A DNA stretch of 64,000 bases from S015-6 sp964479535 (GTDB lineage: Bacteria > Desulfobacterota > DSWW01), in contig CAYZMM010000003.1 in assembly GCA_964479535.1 (NCBI GenBank), positions 294,279 through 358,278 of the forward strand. The letters run 5' to 3'. Within the stretch, counting starts at the first letter, position 1. Every line of letters starts with the position of its first letter. Positions 9,048-21,719 of this stretch are shown one piece after another. The translations under genes were made by a program, and so were the position numbers. The notes beneath the pieces were generated by a model. The model saw only the letters and a program-made list of their open reading frames with translations. It made no database searches and had not been told where the DNA came from.

Positions 9048-9443
9048 CTATCCGTTCGCCGCAGGGGACGCCGTTTCCTCGGCTCCCTGGGGCAGATGCT
9101 TTCTCGCAATCTCGGCGATCTGCTCGAACCCCTTCTGGTCGTGGACCGCCATGTCGGCCAGAACCTTTCGGTCCAGATCGATCCCCGCCCTCCTCAGCCC
9201 CCCCATGAACTCGCTGTAGGAGAGATTCGCAAGACGGGCTGCTGCATTGATGCGCACGATCCACAGACTCCTCATGGTTCTCTTCTTCACCTTTCGGTCC
9301 CGGTACGCATACGACCAGGCCCGCAGGAGGGTCTCCCTTGCCTTTCGGTAGCTCTTGCCCCGGGCCCCGTAGTAGCCCTTCGCCTCTTTGAGCAGCCTCT
9401 TCCTTCTTCGAACGGCCGTCTTTCCTCTCTTCACTCTCGACAT
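9048..9443 (-). CDS. rplT: Ribosomal protein L20
   Basis: A 131-residue L20, very basic at the N-terminus (MSRVKRGKTAVRRRKRLL) with the KGYYGARGKSYRKA region and the RLWI-type core. L20 binds 23S rRNA early in 50S assembly and in many bacteria represses its own operon. The last ~13 residues (QGAEETASPAANG) extend beyond the usual ~118-residue length. The ATG has AAGGAAG ahead of it. It sits 18 bp after rpmI. Confidence 0.97.
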   Translation of the reverse strand: MSRVKRGKTAVRRRKRLLKEAKGYYGARGKSYRKARETLLRAWSYAYRDRKVKKRTMRSLWIVRINAAARLANLSYSEFMGGLRRAGIDLDRKVLADMAVHDQKGFEQIAEIARKHLPQGAEETASPAANG

Positions 9444-9461
9444 GATGACTTCCTTGCTTGT

Positions 9462-9659
9462 CTACTTATAAGGAATCAACCTTCGTACCTGTGCTTCGTT
9501 CGTTTCGTCCATGATACCGGACTGGCGGAGATTGCGTTTCCTCTTCCGCGATTTCTTCGTCAGAATGTGGCTCTTGAACGCCTTGCAACGACGGATCTTG
9601 CCGGTTCCGGTGATCCAGAACCGCTTGTGGGCGCTCCTGTTCGTCCTGATCTTCGGCAT
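9462..9659 (-). CDS. rpmI: Ribosomal protein L35
   Basis: A 65-residue L35, starting at the ATG at 9659 (MPKIRTNRSAHKRFW). It is a small basic 50S protein containing the typical KSHILTKKSRKRKRNLR stretch. A longer upstream frame exists but the normal length and the conserved MPKxKTxxxxxKRF start fix this position. It lies between infC and rplT in the conserved operon order. Confidence 0.97.
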   Translation of the reverse strand: MPKIRTNRSAHKRFWITGTGKIRRCKAFKSHILTKKSRKRKRNLRQSGIMDETNEAQVRRLIPYK

Positions 9660-9769
9660 GATGTACCCTTTCTTACCTTCCTCCAAGCGTCTTCGACCGG
9701 CTCGGACCGGATGACTTCCGGGGCAAGCCACGTTCACGCAGCACTCGAAGTTTGCAGAGCACGTCAGGG

Positions 9770-10318
9770 TCAGGGCTTGGCGGAGGAGGCGGGACGGAGA
9801 ATGAAGATCATTCTTCTCCCCTCCATCTTCGGCCTCTGATCGACGATGCCGATCCCCTCGATGCCTTCCATAACCCTGTCGATGACCCTCTGTGCCATGT
9901 CCGGATGGGCGATTTCCCGTCCCCGAAACTGGATCGTCACCTTGACTCGGTTTCCTTCGGACAGAAATCTCTTGATGTTCGCCGTCTTGTAATGAATGTC
10001 GTGCTCTTCCGTCTTCGGCCGAAGCTTCACTTCCTTCACTTGGATGACGGTCTGTTTCTTCTTCGCGTCCTTTGTTTTCTTTGCTTGCTGATACCGATAC
10101 TTACCGTAATCCATGATCCGGCAGACGGGGGGGTTCGAGTTGGGAGCCACTTCAACGAGGTCCAGGCCGCTTTCTTCTGCGGAGCGGAGGGCCTCTTCGA
10201 TGCCCACGATCCCGGCCTGCTGCCCCTCCGGGTCGATCAGCCGAACCTCGCTCGCCTTGATGTCGCGATTGATCCTGACTCCTGTTTCATCCCTCTGGGG
10301 TTGTCTGTGGTTCGTCAT
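9770..10318 (-). CDS. infC: Translation initiation factor IF-3
   Basis: A 182-residue IF-3, with the N-terminal domain (VRINRDIKASEVRLIDPEGQ), linker (YRYQQAKKTKDAKKKQ) and C-terminal domain (KEVKLRPKTEEHDIHYK, VTIQFRGREIAHPDMA). IF-3 binds the 30S subunit and checks start-codon fidelity. The ATG at 10318 is preceded closely by GAGGAGGGA. An unusual start codon such as the AUU used in Escherichia coli is possible but there is no need for one here. Confidence 0.95.
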   Translation of the reverse strand: MTNHRQPQRDETGVRINRDIKASEVRLIDPEGQQAGIVGIEEALRSAEESGLDLVEVAPNSNPPVCRIMDYGKYRYQQAKKTKDAKKKQTVIQVKEVKLRPKTEEHDIHYKTANIKRFLSEGNRVKVTIQFRGREIAHPDMAQRVIDRVMEGIEGIGIVDQRPKMEGRRMIFILRPASSAKP

Positions 10319-10372
10319 TCCCTCCTCTTCGTTTGGGTGGATCAGACAACGCAAACCGCCGGCCACGGAGGC

Positions 10373-12322
10373 CTAGCCGGTTTGGACCTTTCTACTCTCC
10401 ACATCCTCCCGGATGCGACTCAGGAAAGCCTCCAGGGTCACCCCCTGCAGGTTCTCGCCCGACCGCGTACGGACGGAAAGCGTTCGCTCCTCGACCTCCT
10501 TGTCCCCCAGGATCAGCATGTACGGGATCCTGGCGAGCTGGGCTTCACGGATCTTAAGACCCAGCTTCTCGTTTCTCAAGTCCGACTGCACCCTGAAACC
10601 CTCTTCCGTCAGGGAGGCGACGACCTCCTCTGCGTACTGGTGGGCCCGGTCGGTGATCGGCAGAAGGATGACCTGTTCCGGAGCCAGCCAGACAGGAAAG
10701 GCCCCGTTGTAGTGCTCGACGAGACAGCCGAAGAAACGTTCCAGGGAGCCCATCAGGGCCCGATGGATCATGATGACGGGGTGGCGCGCGCCGTCCTCCC
10801 CGACGTAGTGCATCTCGAACCGCTCCGGCAGATTGAAATCCACCTGGATCGTGGAACACTGCCACTGCCTTCCCAGGCTGTCGCGAATCTTTATGTCGAT
10901 CTTCGGGCCGTAGAACACGCCTTCCCCCGGATCGACCGTGTAGCCCAGACCCGCCTCTTCGAGGGCCGTCTTCAGAGCATCCGTGGCCTGTTCCCAGTTG
11001 TCCAGGGACCCCACGTGCTTCTCCGGCCGGGTGCTCAGGTAGACGTCGAACCGCTCGAACCCGAAGGTCTTGAGGATAAAGAGCGTGAAATCGATGACCC
11101 GCCGGACCTCCTCTTCGAGCTGGTCGGGGCGACAGAAAAGATGCGCATCATCCTGCGTGAAGCCGCGCACACGAAGCAGGCCGTGAAGAACACCGGACCG
11201 CTCGTAACGATACACCGTACCCAGCTCCGCCCATCGCTTCGGCAGCTCACGATAGCTTCGAAGGCGGGACTTGAAGATCTGAATGTGGAAGGGGCAATTC
11301 ATCGGTTTCAACTGGTAGTTCTGCTCTTCCACATCCATGGTGGAGAACATGTTCTCCCTGTAGAAGCCGGTGTGCCCGCTCGTCTCCCAGAGCTGAAGCT
11401 TCGCCACGTGGGGGGTGTAGAGAAGCTCGTAGCCGTTCCGTGTGTGTTCCGCACGCCAGAAATCCTCGATCAGGGTGCGAACCTTCGCTCCCCTCGGGTG
11501 CCAGCACACCAGCCCCGGACCCACTTCATCCGAAATGGAGAACAGGTCCAGTTCCCTGCCCAGTTTCCGGTGATCCCGCTTCTTCGCCTCCTCGACGAGC
11601 TTCAGATACTCCTTCAGGGCCTTCTTGTCCGGGAAGGCGGTCCCGTATATCCGCTGAAGCATGGGCCGCCGCTCGTCACCACGCCAGTAGGCACCGGCGA
11701 CCCCTGTGAGCTTGAAGGCCTTGATTCGCTTCGAGGAGGGGAGGTGTGGCCCTCGGCACAAATCGGTGAAGCCGCCCAGCCGGTACAGGGAGACGTGCTG
11801 GTCGTCGATGTCTTCGAGCAACTCGAGCTTGTAGCTCTCGCCCTTGTCACGAAAGAGCTCCACGACCTCGTCCCTCGGCAGCACCATCCTTTCGAAGGGC
11901 TCGTCCCTGGAGATGATCTCCTTCATGCGCTTCTCGATGAGGACGAGATCTTCCGGGGTGAAAGCCGTTTCCCGATCGAAGTCATAGTAGAAGCCGTTCT
12001 CGACGGCGGGCCCGATGGTGACCTTCACGTCCGGGAACAACTCCTGGACGGCACAGGCCATCACGTGCGACGTGCTGTGACGAAGGACCTCGAGACCCTC
12101 GGGGCTCTCCACAGAAACCCCCTCGAGTTGCCCGTGTTCTTCCAGGGAAGTCGCGAGGTCGACAAGGGCCCCGTTGAACCGCGCTGCCACCAGATCGCCC
12201 CCTGGAGCGGCGCCGAAGTCTTCAAGCACCTTGCGAGCGGGCACGCCACGGGGGTATTGCTTGGACGCGTCTGCGCCAACCCTGATCTCGATCCTCTCCC
12301 TCGACGCGGGTGCAGTGGTCAT
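10373..12322 (-). CDS. thrS: Threonyl-tRNA synthetase
   Basis: A 649-residue class II synthetase that charges tRNA-Thr. Domain order is N-terminal TGS (about 10-75), the editing domain with HxxxH-type residues (HSTSHVMACAV), the class II catalytic core with motif 2 (LRVRGFTQDDAH) and a C-terminal anticodon-binding domain (about 545-649). The ATG at 12322 fits the family length; sequence upstream in frame is not conserved-looking. It is the first gene of the operon that continues with infC. Confidence 0.97.
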   Translation of the reverse strand: MTTAPASRERIEIRVGADASKQYPRGVPARKVLEDFGAAPGGDLVAARFNGALVDLATSLEEHGQLEGVSVESPEGLEVLRHSTSHVMACAVQELFPDVKVTIGPAVENGFYYDFDRETAFTPEDLVLIEKRMKEIISRDEPFERMVLPRDEVVELFRDKGESYKLELLEDIDDQHVSLYRLGGFTDLCRGPHLPSSKRIKAFKLTGVAGAYWRGDERRPMLQRIYGTAFPDKKALKEYLKLVEEAKKRDHRKLGRELDLFSISDEVGPGLVCWHPRGAKVRTLIEDFWRAEHTRNGYELLYTPHVAKLQLWETSGHTGFYRENMFSTMDVEEQNYQLKPMNCPFHIQIFKSRLRSYRELPKRWAELGTVYRYERSGVLHGLLRVRGFTQDDAHLFCRPDQLEEEVRRVIDFTLFILKTFGFERFDVYLSTRPEKHVGSLDNWEQATDALKTALEEAGLGYTVDPGEGVFYGPKIDIKIRDSLGRQWQCSTIQVDFNLPERFEMHYVGEDGARHPVIMIHRALMGSLERFFGCLVEHYNGAFPVWLAPEQVILLPITDRAHQYAEEVVASLTEEGFRVQSDLRNEKLGLKIREAQLARIPYMLILGDKEVEERTLSVRTRSGENLQGVTLEAFLSRIREDVESRKVQTG

Positions 12323-12606
12323 GGTCTCTTTCGCTTCGGGTTGAACCCTGTCCACGGAAAGCCGGAACGCGGGTGTACTCGATCCCGGACGGTCCACGCC
12401 CAAGAGCTGCGATGCCGGCTCTCGGATGGCGGGTTAACCGAACCCGGGCAGGTAACAAAAACAGAGGCACCCTTTGTGCGCGGCCCAGCTGCCACCGGCT
12501 GCCTCTCACTTCTCCAAGAACAAGATCAAATGACCGACCAAGGTCCCGACCGCTCGGCTCGAATGCCCTTGCTTCGCGGGGGCTTCGATTCGACGGCGTC
12601 CATTTC
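12323..12606. other. thrS leader / spacer to tRNA-Val
   Basis: 284 bp between thrS and the tRNA-Val gene on the same strand, so read-through from the tRNA promoter is possible. It should contain the thrS 5' leader. I looked for a T-box signature and for a tRNA-Thr-like operator of the type used by Escherichia coli thrS and saw neither clearly. The only weak hairpin is near 12568-12588. Confidence 0.4.
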
Positions 12607-12681
12607 TGGTAGGCACGGGCGGGATTGAACCGCCGACCCCTACCGCGTCAAGGTAGTGCTCTCCCACTGAGCTACGTGCCT
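12607..12681 (-). tRNA. tRNA-Val (anticodon GAC)
   Basis: On the minus strand a full cloverleaf can be drawn. The acceptor stem is AGGCACG with CGTGCCT, the D-arm contains GCTCAGTGGGAGAGC, the anticodon stem CTACC/GGTAG encloses loop TTGACGC with anticodon GAC, and the T-arm is GGCGG-TTCAATC-CCGCC. The discriminator is A and CCA is encoded (12607-12609). GAC reads GUC and GUU valine codons. Confidence 0.97.
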
Positions 12682-12717
12682 GCAATGTGCTTTCGAATTT
12701 GTGCAAAAAGGTAATAT

Positions 12718-12746
12718 AAAATAGCAAGTTTGAATAAACCTGTCAA
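12718..12746 (-). promoter_or_regulatory. Sigma70-type promoter for tRNA-Val
   Basis: Minus strand: -35 TTGACA at 12746-12741, exactly 17 bp spacer, -10 TATTTT at 12723-12718. Transcription would begin about 30 bp before the tRNA 5' end at 12681. The surrounding 80 bp are strikingly AT-rich compared with the rest of the window. Confidence 0.8.
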
Positions 12747-12765
12747 CGATTAGATCAATTCTTCT

Positions 12766-14088
12766 TCACAATCCCTTGAGGTAATTTCTCAACATCAGTT
12801 CAAAACTTCTCGGATCGGGATGAAATTTGACGACCGGACGTGAAAGGACCTCCTCCATTTCCCTGAGGCCGAGATCGTCCAGAAACCGGTCCGATTCCCG
12901 GGCCAGCATCACGTCGGGCACCAGCACGACCGTGTCCGGCCGAATCAAAGGCCGGATCTGTTCGAACAGGTCCTCCCCGGTAACGAGGCCGGTCACGTTC
13001 ACGGACCTTCCGAAGAAGCGATTCCGGATCGCTGCGATCCGCAGGGAGACGCCCGATGTCTCAGACAGCCACTCCAGGTAGGGGGCCACGAACGGGCAGG
13101 CGGACTCGCCTGTGACGACCAGGAAGTCGGGAGATCTCTCCGTCTTCAGGGTCGAGCCCTTTCGTTTCCGCTTCTCCCATTGCCGGCACAACAGGGGCAC
13201 CATGCCCACGCCGTTCTCCCACTGGGGGAAGTCCCCATAGTCGGACGCGGGAGGAAAAGGGTGGTCGGCCTGCAGGTAGAACTCGTCCCCGAGAAAGACC
13301 AGCATATTCTTATATTTAACTTTGAATAATTTCTGTAACCTATTAATTTTATTTATTAATGTTATTGAATCTTCTTTTCCGACCTCCCTGAACGGCCAGA
13401 GCCCCCGCTGCTTCCTGTAGCGCGTCAACCCGACCGGCACGATCGCTATCGAGGCCACGGCCGGATAGAGACTCGCAAGATCGTGCACGGTCTTCTCGAG
13501 GACCTCCCCATCGTTGATTCCGGGGCACAGGACGACCTGTGTGTGCATCGTGAGTTCACTCTCCGCCAGCAGGCGAAGCGTTTCCATGACGTCTCTGCTC
13601 GCCTTGCGCCCCATCAGGAAGTTCCGAACCTTCGGATCCGTGGCATGAACCGATACGTACATCGGCTGGAGCCTCAGCCTGCGGATGCGGTCCAGCTCCT
13701 CGTCTTTCACCGAGGCGAAGGTGACGTAGTTGCCGTACAGGAAGGAGAACCGGTAATCCTCGTCCTTCACATACAGGGATCGTCGCAGTCCGGTCGGCAT
13801 CTGGTCCACGAAACAGAAGAGACAGTGATTTCCGCATCTCCTGGAGCGCATCGGTGCGAAGCCGAGGCCGGAAAGGCCTTCGCCTGAAACCATCCGATGT
13901 CTCTGCACTCCTCCGTCCGCCCCGAGGACCTCGAGGTCGGCACCTTCCGCTGAAGCATGGAAGCGAACGTCCAGCTCGTCTTCGACCGGGTGTCCATCGA
14001 TCTTCAGGATCCTGTCCCCCGGGCGGAGGCCGGTCTTCTCGGCCAGAGTCCGTTCCAGGGTCTTTATTCGCAGCCCTTTCGACTTCAC
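12766..14088 (-). CDS. DUF512-family radical-SAM-like protein with N-terminal PDZ
   Basis: A 440-residue protein. Residues 1-60 form a PDZ-like domain (TGLRPGDRILKIDGHPV); a radical-SAM-like core follows with the cysteine cluster in CGNHCLFCFVDQMP (CxxxCxxC spacing), and then the C-terminal DUF512 region with SACPFVAPYLEWL. The family is widespread in anaerobes but its reaction is unknown. The start is GTG at 14088 with AAGGGGATCGGGC before it. About 75 bp in the middle (13303-13378, encoding SITLINKINRLQKLFKVKYK) are extremely AT-rich, unlike the rest of the gene. Confidence 0.85.
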   Translation of the reverse strand: MKSKGLRIKTLERTLAEKTGLRPGDRILKIDGHPVEDELDVRFHASAEGADLEVLGADGGVQRHRMVSGEGLSGLGFAPMRSRRCGNHCLFCFVDQMPTGLRRSLYVKDEDYRFSFLYGNYVTFASVKDEELDRIRRLRLQPMYVSVHATDPKVRNFLMGRKASRDVMETLRLLAESELTMHTQVVLCPGINDGEVLEKTVHDLASLYPAVASIAIVPVGLTRYRKQRGLWPFREVGKEDSITLINKINRLQKLFKVKYKNMLVFLGDEFYLQADHPFPPASDYGDFPQWENGVGMVPLLCRQWEKRKRKGSTLKTERSPDFLVVTGESACPFVAPYLEWLSETSGVSLRIAAIRNRFFGRSVNVTGLVTGEDLFEQIRPLIRPDTVVLVPDVMLARESDRFLDDLGLREMEEVLSRPVVKFHPDPRSFELMLRNYLKGL

Positions 14089-14173
14089 GCCCGATCCCCT
14101 TCTTCGTCTCGCTCGTACTCGTGGTCGCCTTCAAAAGGAGGTCGGAGGCAGGGAGGAAACGAGTGTCTTGTCT

Positions 14174-14890
14174 TTACATGCTCGGCTCACTCGTCTTTAC
14201 CAGAAGGACCGTGATCTCTCGATCGTTCAACTGTTCGACGGTGAAGGCATACTCCTCGGAACGCCAGGTCGAGAGGGCTTCCAGAAGGTCCTCCAGGCTC
14301 CTCCCGTATTCCAGCCGCAGCACCATCGATTCACCGAAGACCTCGTGGGGGGTTGACTTGTCTACGTAAGCCATCTCCCTGAAGGCCTGCACCAACTCCT
14401 GGTACGCACGAGCCGAAGAGACCGCCTTGATCCGCACGAAAAGGACGACCGGCTCTCCGGTGACCTCGTCGGTCCAGGCAATGCCGAGATCGACGAGATC
14501 CTCCCGTATCAGAGGCACCGAAAAGGTGGCTTCAACGTTGACGAAGAAGACCTGCAGGGCGGGCATTTCGGAAAGGACCCGGTACTGAAGCAGGTACCTT
14601 CTCAAGCGGGGAGCAAGCTGGTCCATGGCATCCCTCTTCCCTGTCAGAGAGAGGCCGAGGGGAAGGATTTCCACCAGGGCGTTCTCAAGGGCCTTCTGAA
14701 GCGCGTCTTCCAGCGCCTCCCCTCGAGCCAAGGAGACGTCCTGATCCCGGATTTCCGCTTCCCCTTCCCCCTCCGTCGTGATTCTCTCTCGATCGCGCTC
14801 ACCGGCCGGAAAGGCCGGTGGCGCCAGCGAGGCTGCCACCAGCAAGAAGAAGACCACCGCCTTCGGGAGACTCGGATTCAATTTAATCAT
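14174..14890 (-). CDS. Secreted protein of unknown function
   Basis: A 238-residue protein with a clear signal peptide: basic start, hydrophobic AVVFFLLVAASLAPPAFPA and likely cleavage near residue 29. The mature part opens with a highly acidic stretch (GEGEAEIRDQDVSLARGEAL), then an alpha/beta region with a repeated VxVxA-like pattern. The segment EALEDALQKALENALVEI resembles FlgT/LPP20-like N-terminal domains, but this is a weak resemblance. It lies between dnaE and the DUF512 gene on the same strand; an AT-rich gap of 44 bp upstream could hold a promoter. Confidence 0.65.
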   Translation of the reverse strand: MIKLNPSLPKAVVFFLLVAASLAPPAFPAGERDRERITTEGEGEAEIRDQDVSLARGEALEDALQKALENALVEILPLGLSLTGKRDAMDQLAPRLRRYLLQYRVLSEMPALQVFFVNVEATFSVPLIREDLVDLGIAWTDEVTGEPVVLFVRIKAVSSARAYQELVQAFREMAYVDKSTPHEVFGESMVLRLEYGRSLEDLLEALSTWRSEEYAFTVEQLNDREITVLLVKTSEPSM

Positions 14891-14934
14891 TTTGTTTACA
14901 TTTCCATTTTAACAATCTGCAATAATTGTACTTT

Positions 14935-18486
<3,552 letters not shown>

Positions 18487-18525
18487 CGATCCCTCTCCTA
18501 TGGACCGCTCCAAACAACGCCTATA

Positions 18526-18557
18526 TTTGCCCTTTACCCTTTCGCCTTCCTTTGCCT
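18526..18557 (-). repeat. GGNNAAA heptad array after guaA
   Basis: Downstream of the guaA stop, the sense (minus) strand carries GGCGAAA, GGGTAAA and GGGCAAA in exact 7-bp register (18546 down to 18526), preceded by a related unit AGGCAAA separated by four bases. Same family and same sense orientation as five other loci in the window. Confidence 0.6.
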
Positions 18558-20120
18558 CTATTCCCACTCGATCGTGCTCGGCGGCTTCGAAGAGATGTCG
18601 TACACGACCCGGTTGACGCCCTTCACCTCGTTGATGATTCGACTCGACAGGGTTGCCAGAAGCTCGCAGGGGAGCCGCACCCAGTCCGCGGTCATACCGT
18701 CCTGGCTCTGGACGGCCCGGAGCGCGATGACGTGCTCGTAGGTCCGCTCGTCTCCCATCACGCCTACCGTCCGGACGGGCAACAGGACGGCAAAAGACTG
18801 CCAGGTCGATTCGTAAAGCCCTGCCCCCTTGACCTCCTCCTCCACGATTCGATCCGCCCTGCGGAGGATCTCCAGCCTCTCCCGGGTCAACTCCCCCAGG
18901 ACCCGCACGGCCAGCCCCGGCCCGGGGAAGGGCTGGCGGAACACGATCTCGTCCGGGAGCCCCAGAGTCCTTCCCACGAGCCGGACCTCGTCCTTGAACA
19001 GCTCCCGCAAGGGTTCCACGAGCTCGAGCTGCATCTTCTCGGGAAGGCCTCCCACATTGTGATGGGTCTTGATGACGGCCGAAGGGCCCTTCACGGAGGT
19101 ACTCTCGATCACGTCCGGGTAAAGGGTTCCCTGAGCAAGGAACCGCGCTCCCCTCTCGAGCTTCGCCTTTTCTTCGAAGACGCGGATGAATTCCTCACCG
19201 ATGATACGCCGCTTCTGTTCCGGGTTCTCCACGCCTTTCAGCTTCTCGAGGAATCGGTCGGTCGCTTCCACGTACGTGAGGGGAATCTTGAAATGCCCGG
19301 CAAAGACCTCCCGCACCCGTTCCGGCTCCTTGTCACGCAGGAGGCCGTTGTTCACAAATATGCAATGCAACCGGTCTCCGATCGCCTGGTGCAGCATGAC
19401 CGCCACGACCGACGAGTCCACCCCGCCGCTGAGAGCACAGATCACGGTGCCGTCCCGGACCCGGGCCCTCAGGGATCTGACGGAGTGTTCGATGAAGGAG
19501 TGCATTGTCCAGGAGGGGTCGCAGCCGCACACACGGAACAGGAAGTTCTTGATCATCTCCTTCCCTTCCGGGGTGTGGTGCACTTCCGGGTGGAACTGCA
19601 GACCGAACACGCTCCTTTCCGAGTGGTAGAAGGCCGCAATCGGGGCCCCCCTGCTCTTCGCAAGGACCTTGAATCCGTCGGGCAGCTTCTCGATTCTGTC
19701 GCCGTGGCTCATCCACACCCTGATCCGGCCGGCTTCCCCTCCCAGCCCGGCCAGCAGATCGCACCCATGGTCGGCAACCACCTCGGCGCCCCCGTATTCC
19801 CGCATCTCCCCACGTGAAACCAGGCCGCCCGAGGCCTGTGCGATCCAGTGCATGCCGTAGCAGATCCCGAGAACGGGCCAGCCCCCCTGGAGCAGGGCCG
19901 GATCCGCCTGGGGAGCGCCCCAGTCATAGATGCTCGCAGGCCCCCCGGAAAGAATGATCCCTGCTGGGTCCATGTGCCGGACCTGCTTCTCCGAGAGGTC
20001 GTAGGGGTGAATTTCGCAGTAAACGTGGTGTTCCCGAACCCTGCGAGCGATCAACTGCGTGTACTGGGAACCGAAGTCCAGGACCAGGATGGACCCCTTG
20101 AGCTTATCCTTGTTCCTCAT
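18558..20120 (-). CDS. guaA: GMP synthase (glutamine-hydrolysing)
   Basis: A 520-residue enzyme converting XMP to GMP with ATP and glutamine. The N-terminal class I glutamine amidotransferase has its nucleophile in LGICYGMHW and the HPE pair in QFHPEVHHT. The ATP-pyrophosphatase domain has SGGVDSS, and the C-terminal dimerisation domain ends with the conserved SKPPSTIEWE. It lies 129 bp after guaB on the same strand, so IMP-to-GMP genes are together. Confidence 0.97.
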   Translation of the reverse strand: MRNKDKLKGSILVLDFGSQYTQLIARRVREHHVYCEIHPYDLSEKQVRHMDPAGIILSGGPASIYDWGAPQADPALLQGGWPVLGICYGMHWIAQASGGLVSRGEMREYGGAEVVADHGCDLLAGLGGEAGRIRVWMSHGDRIEKLPDGFKVLAKSRGAPIAAFYHSERSVFGLQFHPEVHHTPEGKEMIKNFLFRVCGCDPSWTMHSFIEHSVRSLRARVRDGTVICALSGGVDSSVVAVMLHQAIGDRLHCIFVNNGLLRDKEPERVREVFAGHFKIPLTYVEATDRFLEKLKGVENPEQKRRIIGEEFIRVFEEKAKLERGARFLAQGTLYPDVIESTSVKGPSAVIKTHHNVGGLPEKMQLELVEPLRELFKDEVRLVGRTLGLPDEIVFRQPFPGPGLAVRVLGELTRERLEILRRADRIVEEEVKGAGLYESTWQSFAVLLPVRTVGVMGDERTYEHVIALRAVQSQDGMTADWVRLPCELLATLSSRIINEVKGVNRVVYDISSKPPSTIEWE

Positions 20121-20249
20121 CGTCTCCTCGCTGCGGGCCAGGGTCCGCCGGGGTTCAATGTCCGGCGCAGGGATGCGGGGTTGCAGGGCAGGAGCCCCGG
20201 GAAAGCGGCGGGATCTTGAACTCGCGAAGGCGGCACATGGGGTCTTCGT

Positions 20250-21719
20250 CTATTCCAGCCGGTAGTTGGGGGCTTCCTTGGTGATGATGACGCCGTGCAC
20301 ATGGCTCTCCTTGAGCCCGGAGGAGGTGATCCGGACGAAGCGGGCCCTTTCGTGGAGCTCGGCAATCGTGCGACATCCCACGTAGCCCATGCCTGATCGA
20401 ACGCCTCCGATGAGCTGAAAGATGCTTTCCGACAAAGGCCCCTTGTAGGGCACCTTGCCCACGATGCCCTCCGGTACGAGCTTCATGTCCTCCTCCTCGG
20501 CCATGTCCTGGGCATACCGGTCGCGGCTGCCCTCTTTCATCGCCTCCAGCGAGCCCATGCCCCGGTAGGCTTTGTAGGATCGGCCCTGGTAGAGGAAGAG
20601 GTCCCCCGGGCTCTCGTCCGTACCGGCGAAGAGGCCCCCGATCATAACCGTCTCAGCGCCCGCGGCCAATGCCTTTACCACGTCCCCCGAGAACTTGATC
20701 CCTCCGTCCGCGATGATCGGGATGCCGTGCTTCCTCCCGACCCGGCTGCATTCGATGATGGCCGACAACTGGGGCACCCCCACGCCGGCCACGACCCTCG
20801 TGGTGCAGATGGATCCGGGCCCCACGCCGATCTTGACGGCGTCGACCCCCGCACGCACGAGATATTCCGTGCCCTCCCCGGTAGCTACGTTGCCTGCAAT
20901 CACCACCGCTTCCGGGGTGCTCCGCTTGATGTCCCGCACCGTCTCCTCGACACGCAGCGAGTGTCCGTGGGCCGTGTCCACGAAGAGGATATCGACCCCG
21001 GCCCTCAGCAGCCTCTCCACCCTCTCTTCCCGGTCCTCGGAAACCCCGATGGCCGCCCCGACCAGAAGTCTGCCCATCGCGTCCTTGGACGCATCCGGAT
21101 ATCTCCGGGCCTTCTCGATGTCCTTGATCGTTATCAACCCCACGAGCCGCCCTTCTTTGTCCACCACCGGCAGCTTCTCGATACGATGCTCGTGCAGAAA
21201 CTCGCTCGCCTGTTCCAGACTCGTCCCTTCGGGAGCCGTGACGAGATTCTTGGTCATCACCTCCCGGATCCTCAGGTGCAGACGCTTCTCGAACCGGACA
21301 TCCCGGTGAGTGAGGATCCCCACGAGGGCCTCCTTCTCCACAATGGGAAGGCCCGAGATGTTGCGCTGCTCCATGACCTCCAGAGCATCGGCAAGATCCT
21401 GATCCGGGTGCATGACGATCGGGTTGACGATCATGCCGCTCTCGTACTTCTTCACTTTGTCCACTTCGAGGGCCTGGCGCTCGGGAGGCAGGTTTCGGTG
21501 GATCACGCCGATTCCGCCCTCCTGCGCCATGGTGATGGCGGTCCGGGCCTCGGTCACCGTATCCATGGCGGAACTCAACAAGGGGATGTTCAGGGAGATT
21601 TCCCGTGTCAAGCGGGTGCTGAGGTCGGTCTCGTTCGGCAGGATTCTCGTCTGTTGCGGAACCAGAAGAACATCGTCAAAGGTGAGGGCCTCGGGAATCC
21701 CCTTGGGATCAATTTCCAT
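20250..21719 (-). CDS. guaB: IMP dehydrogenase
   Basis: A 489-residue enzyme oxidising IMP to XMP with NAD, the committed step to GMP. A TIM barrel contains the catalytic loop GPGSICTTRVVAG and is interrupted by two CBS domains (about residues 95-205). The ATG is preceded by a near-perfect Shine-Dalgarno site, AAGGAGGTG. Upstream is a 271-bp divergent region shared with the sodium symporter gene. Confidence 0.97.
   Translation of the reverse strand: MEIDPKGIPEALTFDDVLLVPQQTRILPNETDLSTRLTREISLNIPLLSSAMDTVTEARTAITMAQEGGIGVIHRNLPPERQALEVDKVKKYESGMIVNPIVMHPDQDLADALEVMEQRNISGLPIVEKEALVGILTHRDVRFEKRLHLRIREVMTKNLVTAPEGTSLEQASEFLHEHRIEKLPVVDKEGRLVGLITIKDIEKARRYPDASKDAMGRLLVGAAIGVSEDREERVERLLRAGVDILFVDTAHGHSLRVEETVRDIKRSTPEAVVIAGNVATGEGTEYLVRAGVDAVKIGVGPGSICTTRVVAGVGVPQLSAIIECSRVGRKHGIPIIADGGIKFSGDVVKALAAGAETVMIGGLFAGTDESPGDLFLYQGRSYKAYRGMGSLEAMKEGSRDRYAQDMAEEEDMKLVPEGIVGKVPYKGPLSESIFQLIGGVRSGMGYVGCRTIAELHERARFVRITSSGLKESHVHGVIITKEAPNYRLE

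Noticed and set aside
12323..12606. T-box riboswitch or tRNA-like operator upstream of thrS
   Set aside because: No T-box consensus and no convincing specifier hairpin seen.
9752..12628. Very long plus-strand open frame opposite thrS and infC
   Set aside because: It is the mirror of GC-rich codons in conserved minus-strand genes; no ribosome-binding site and no family resemblance.
18487..18567. Extra 27 N-terminal residues for dnaE
   Set aside because: The extension is encoded by the heptad array after guaA and overlaps the guaA stop; GTG at 18486 gives the family N-terminus.
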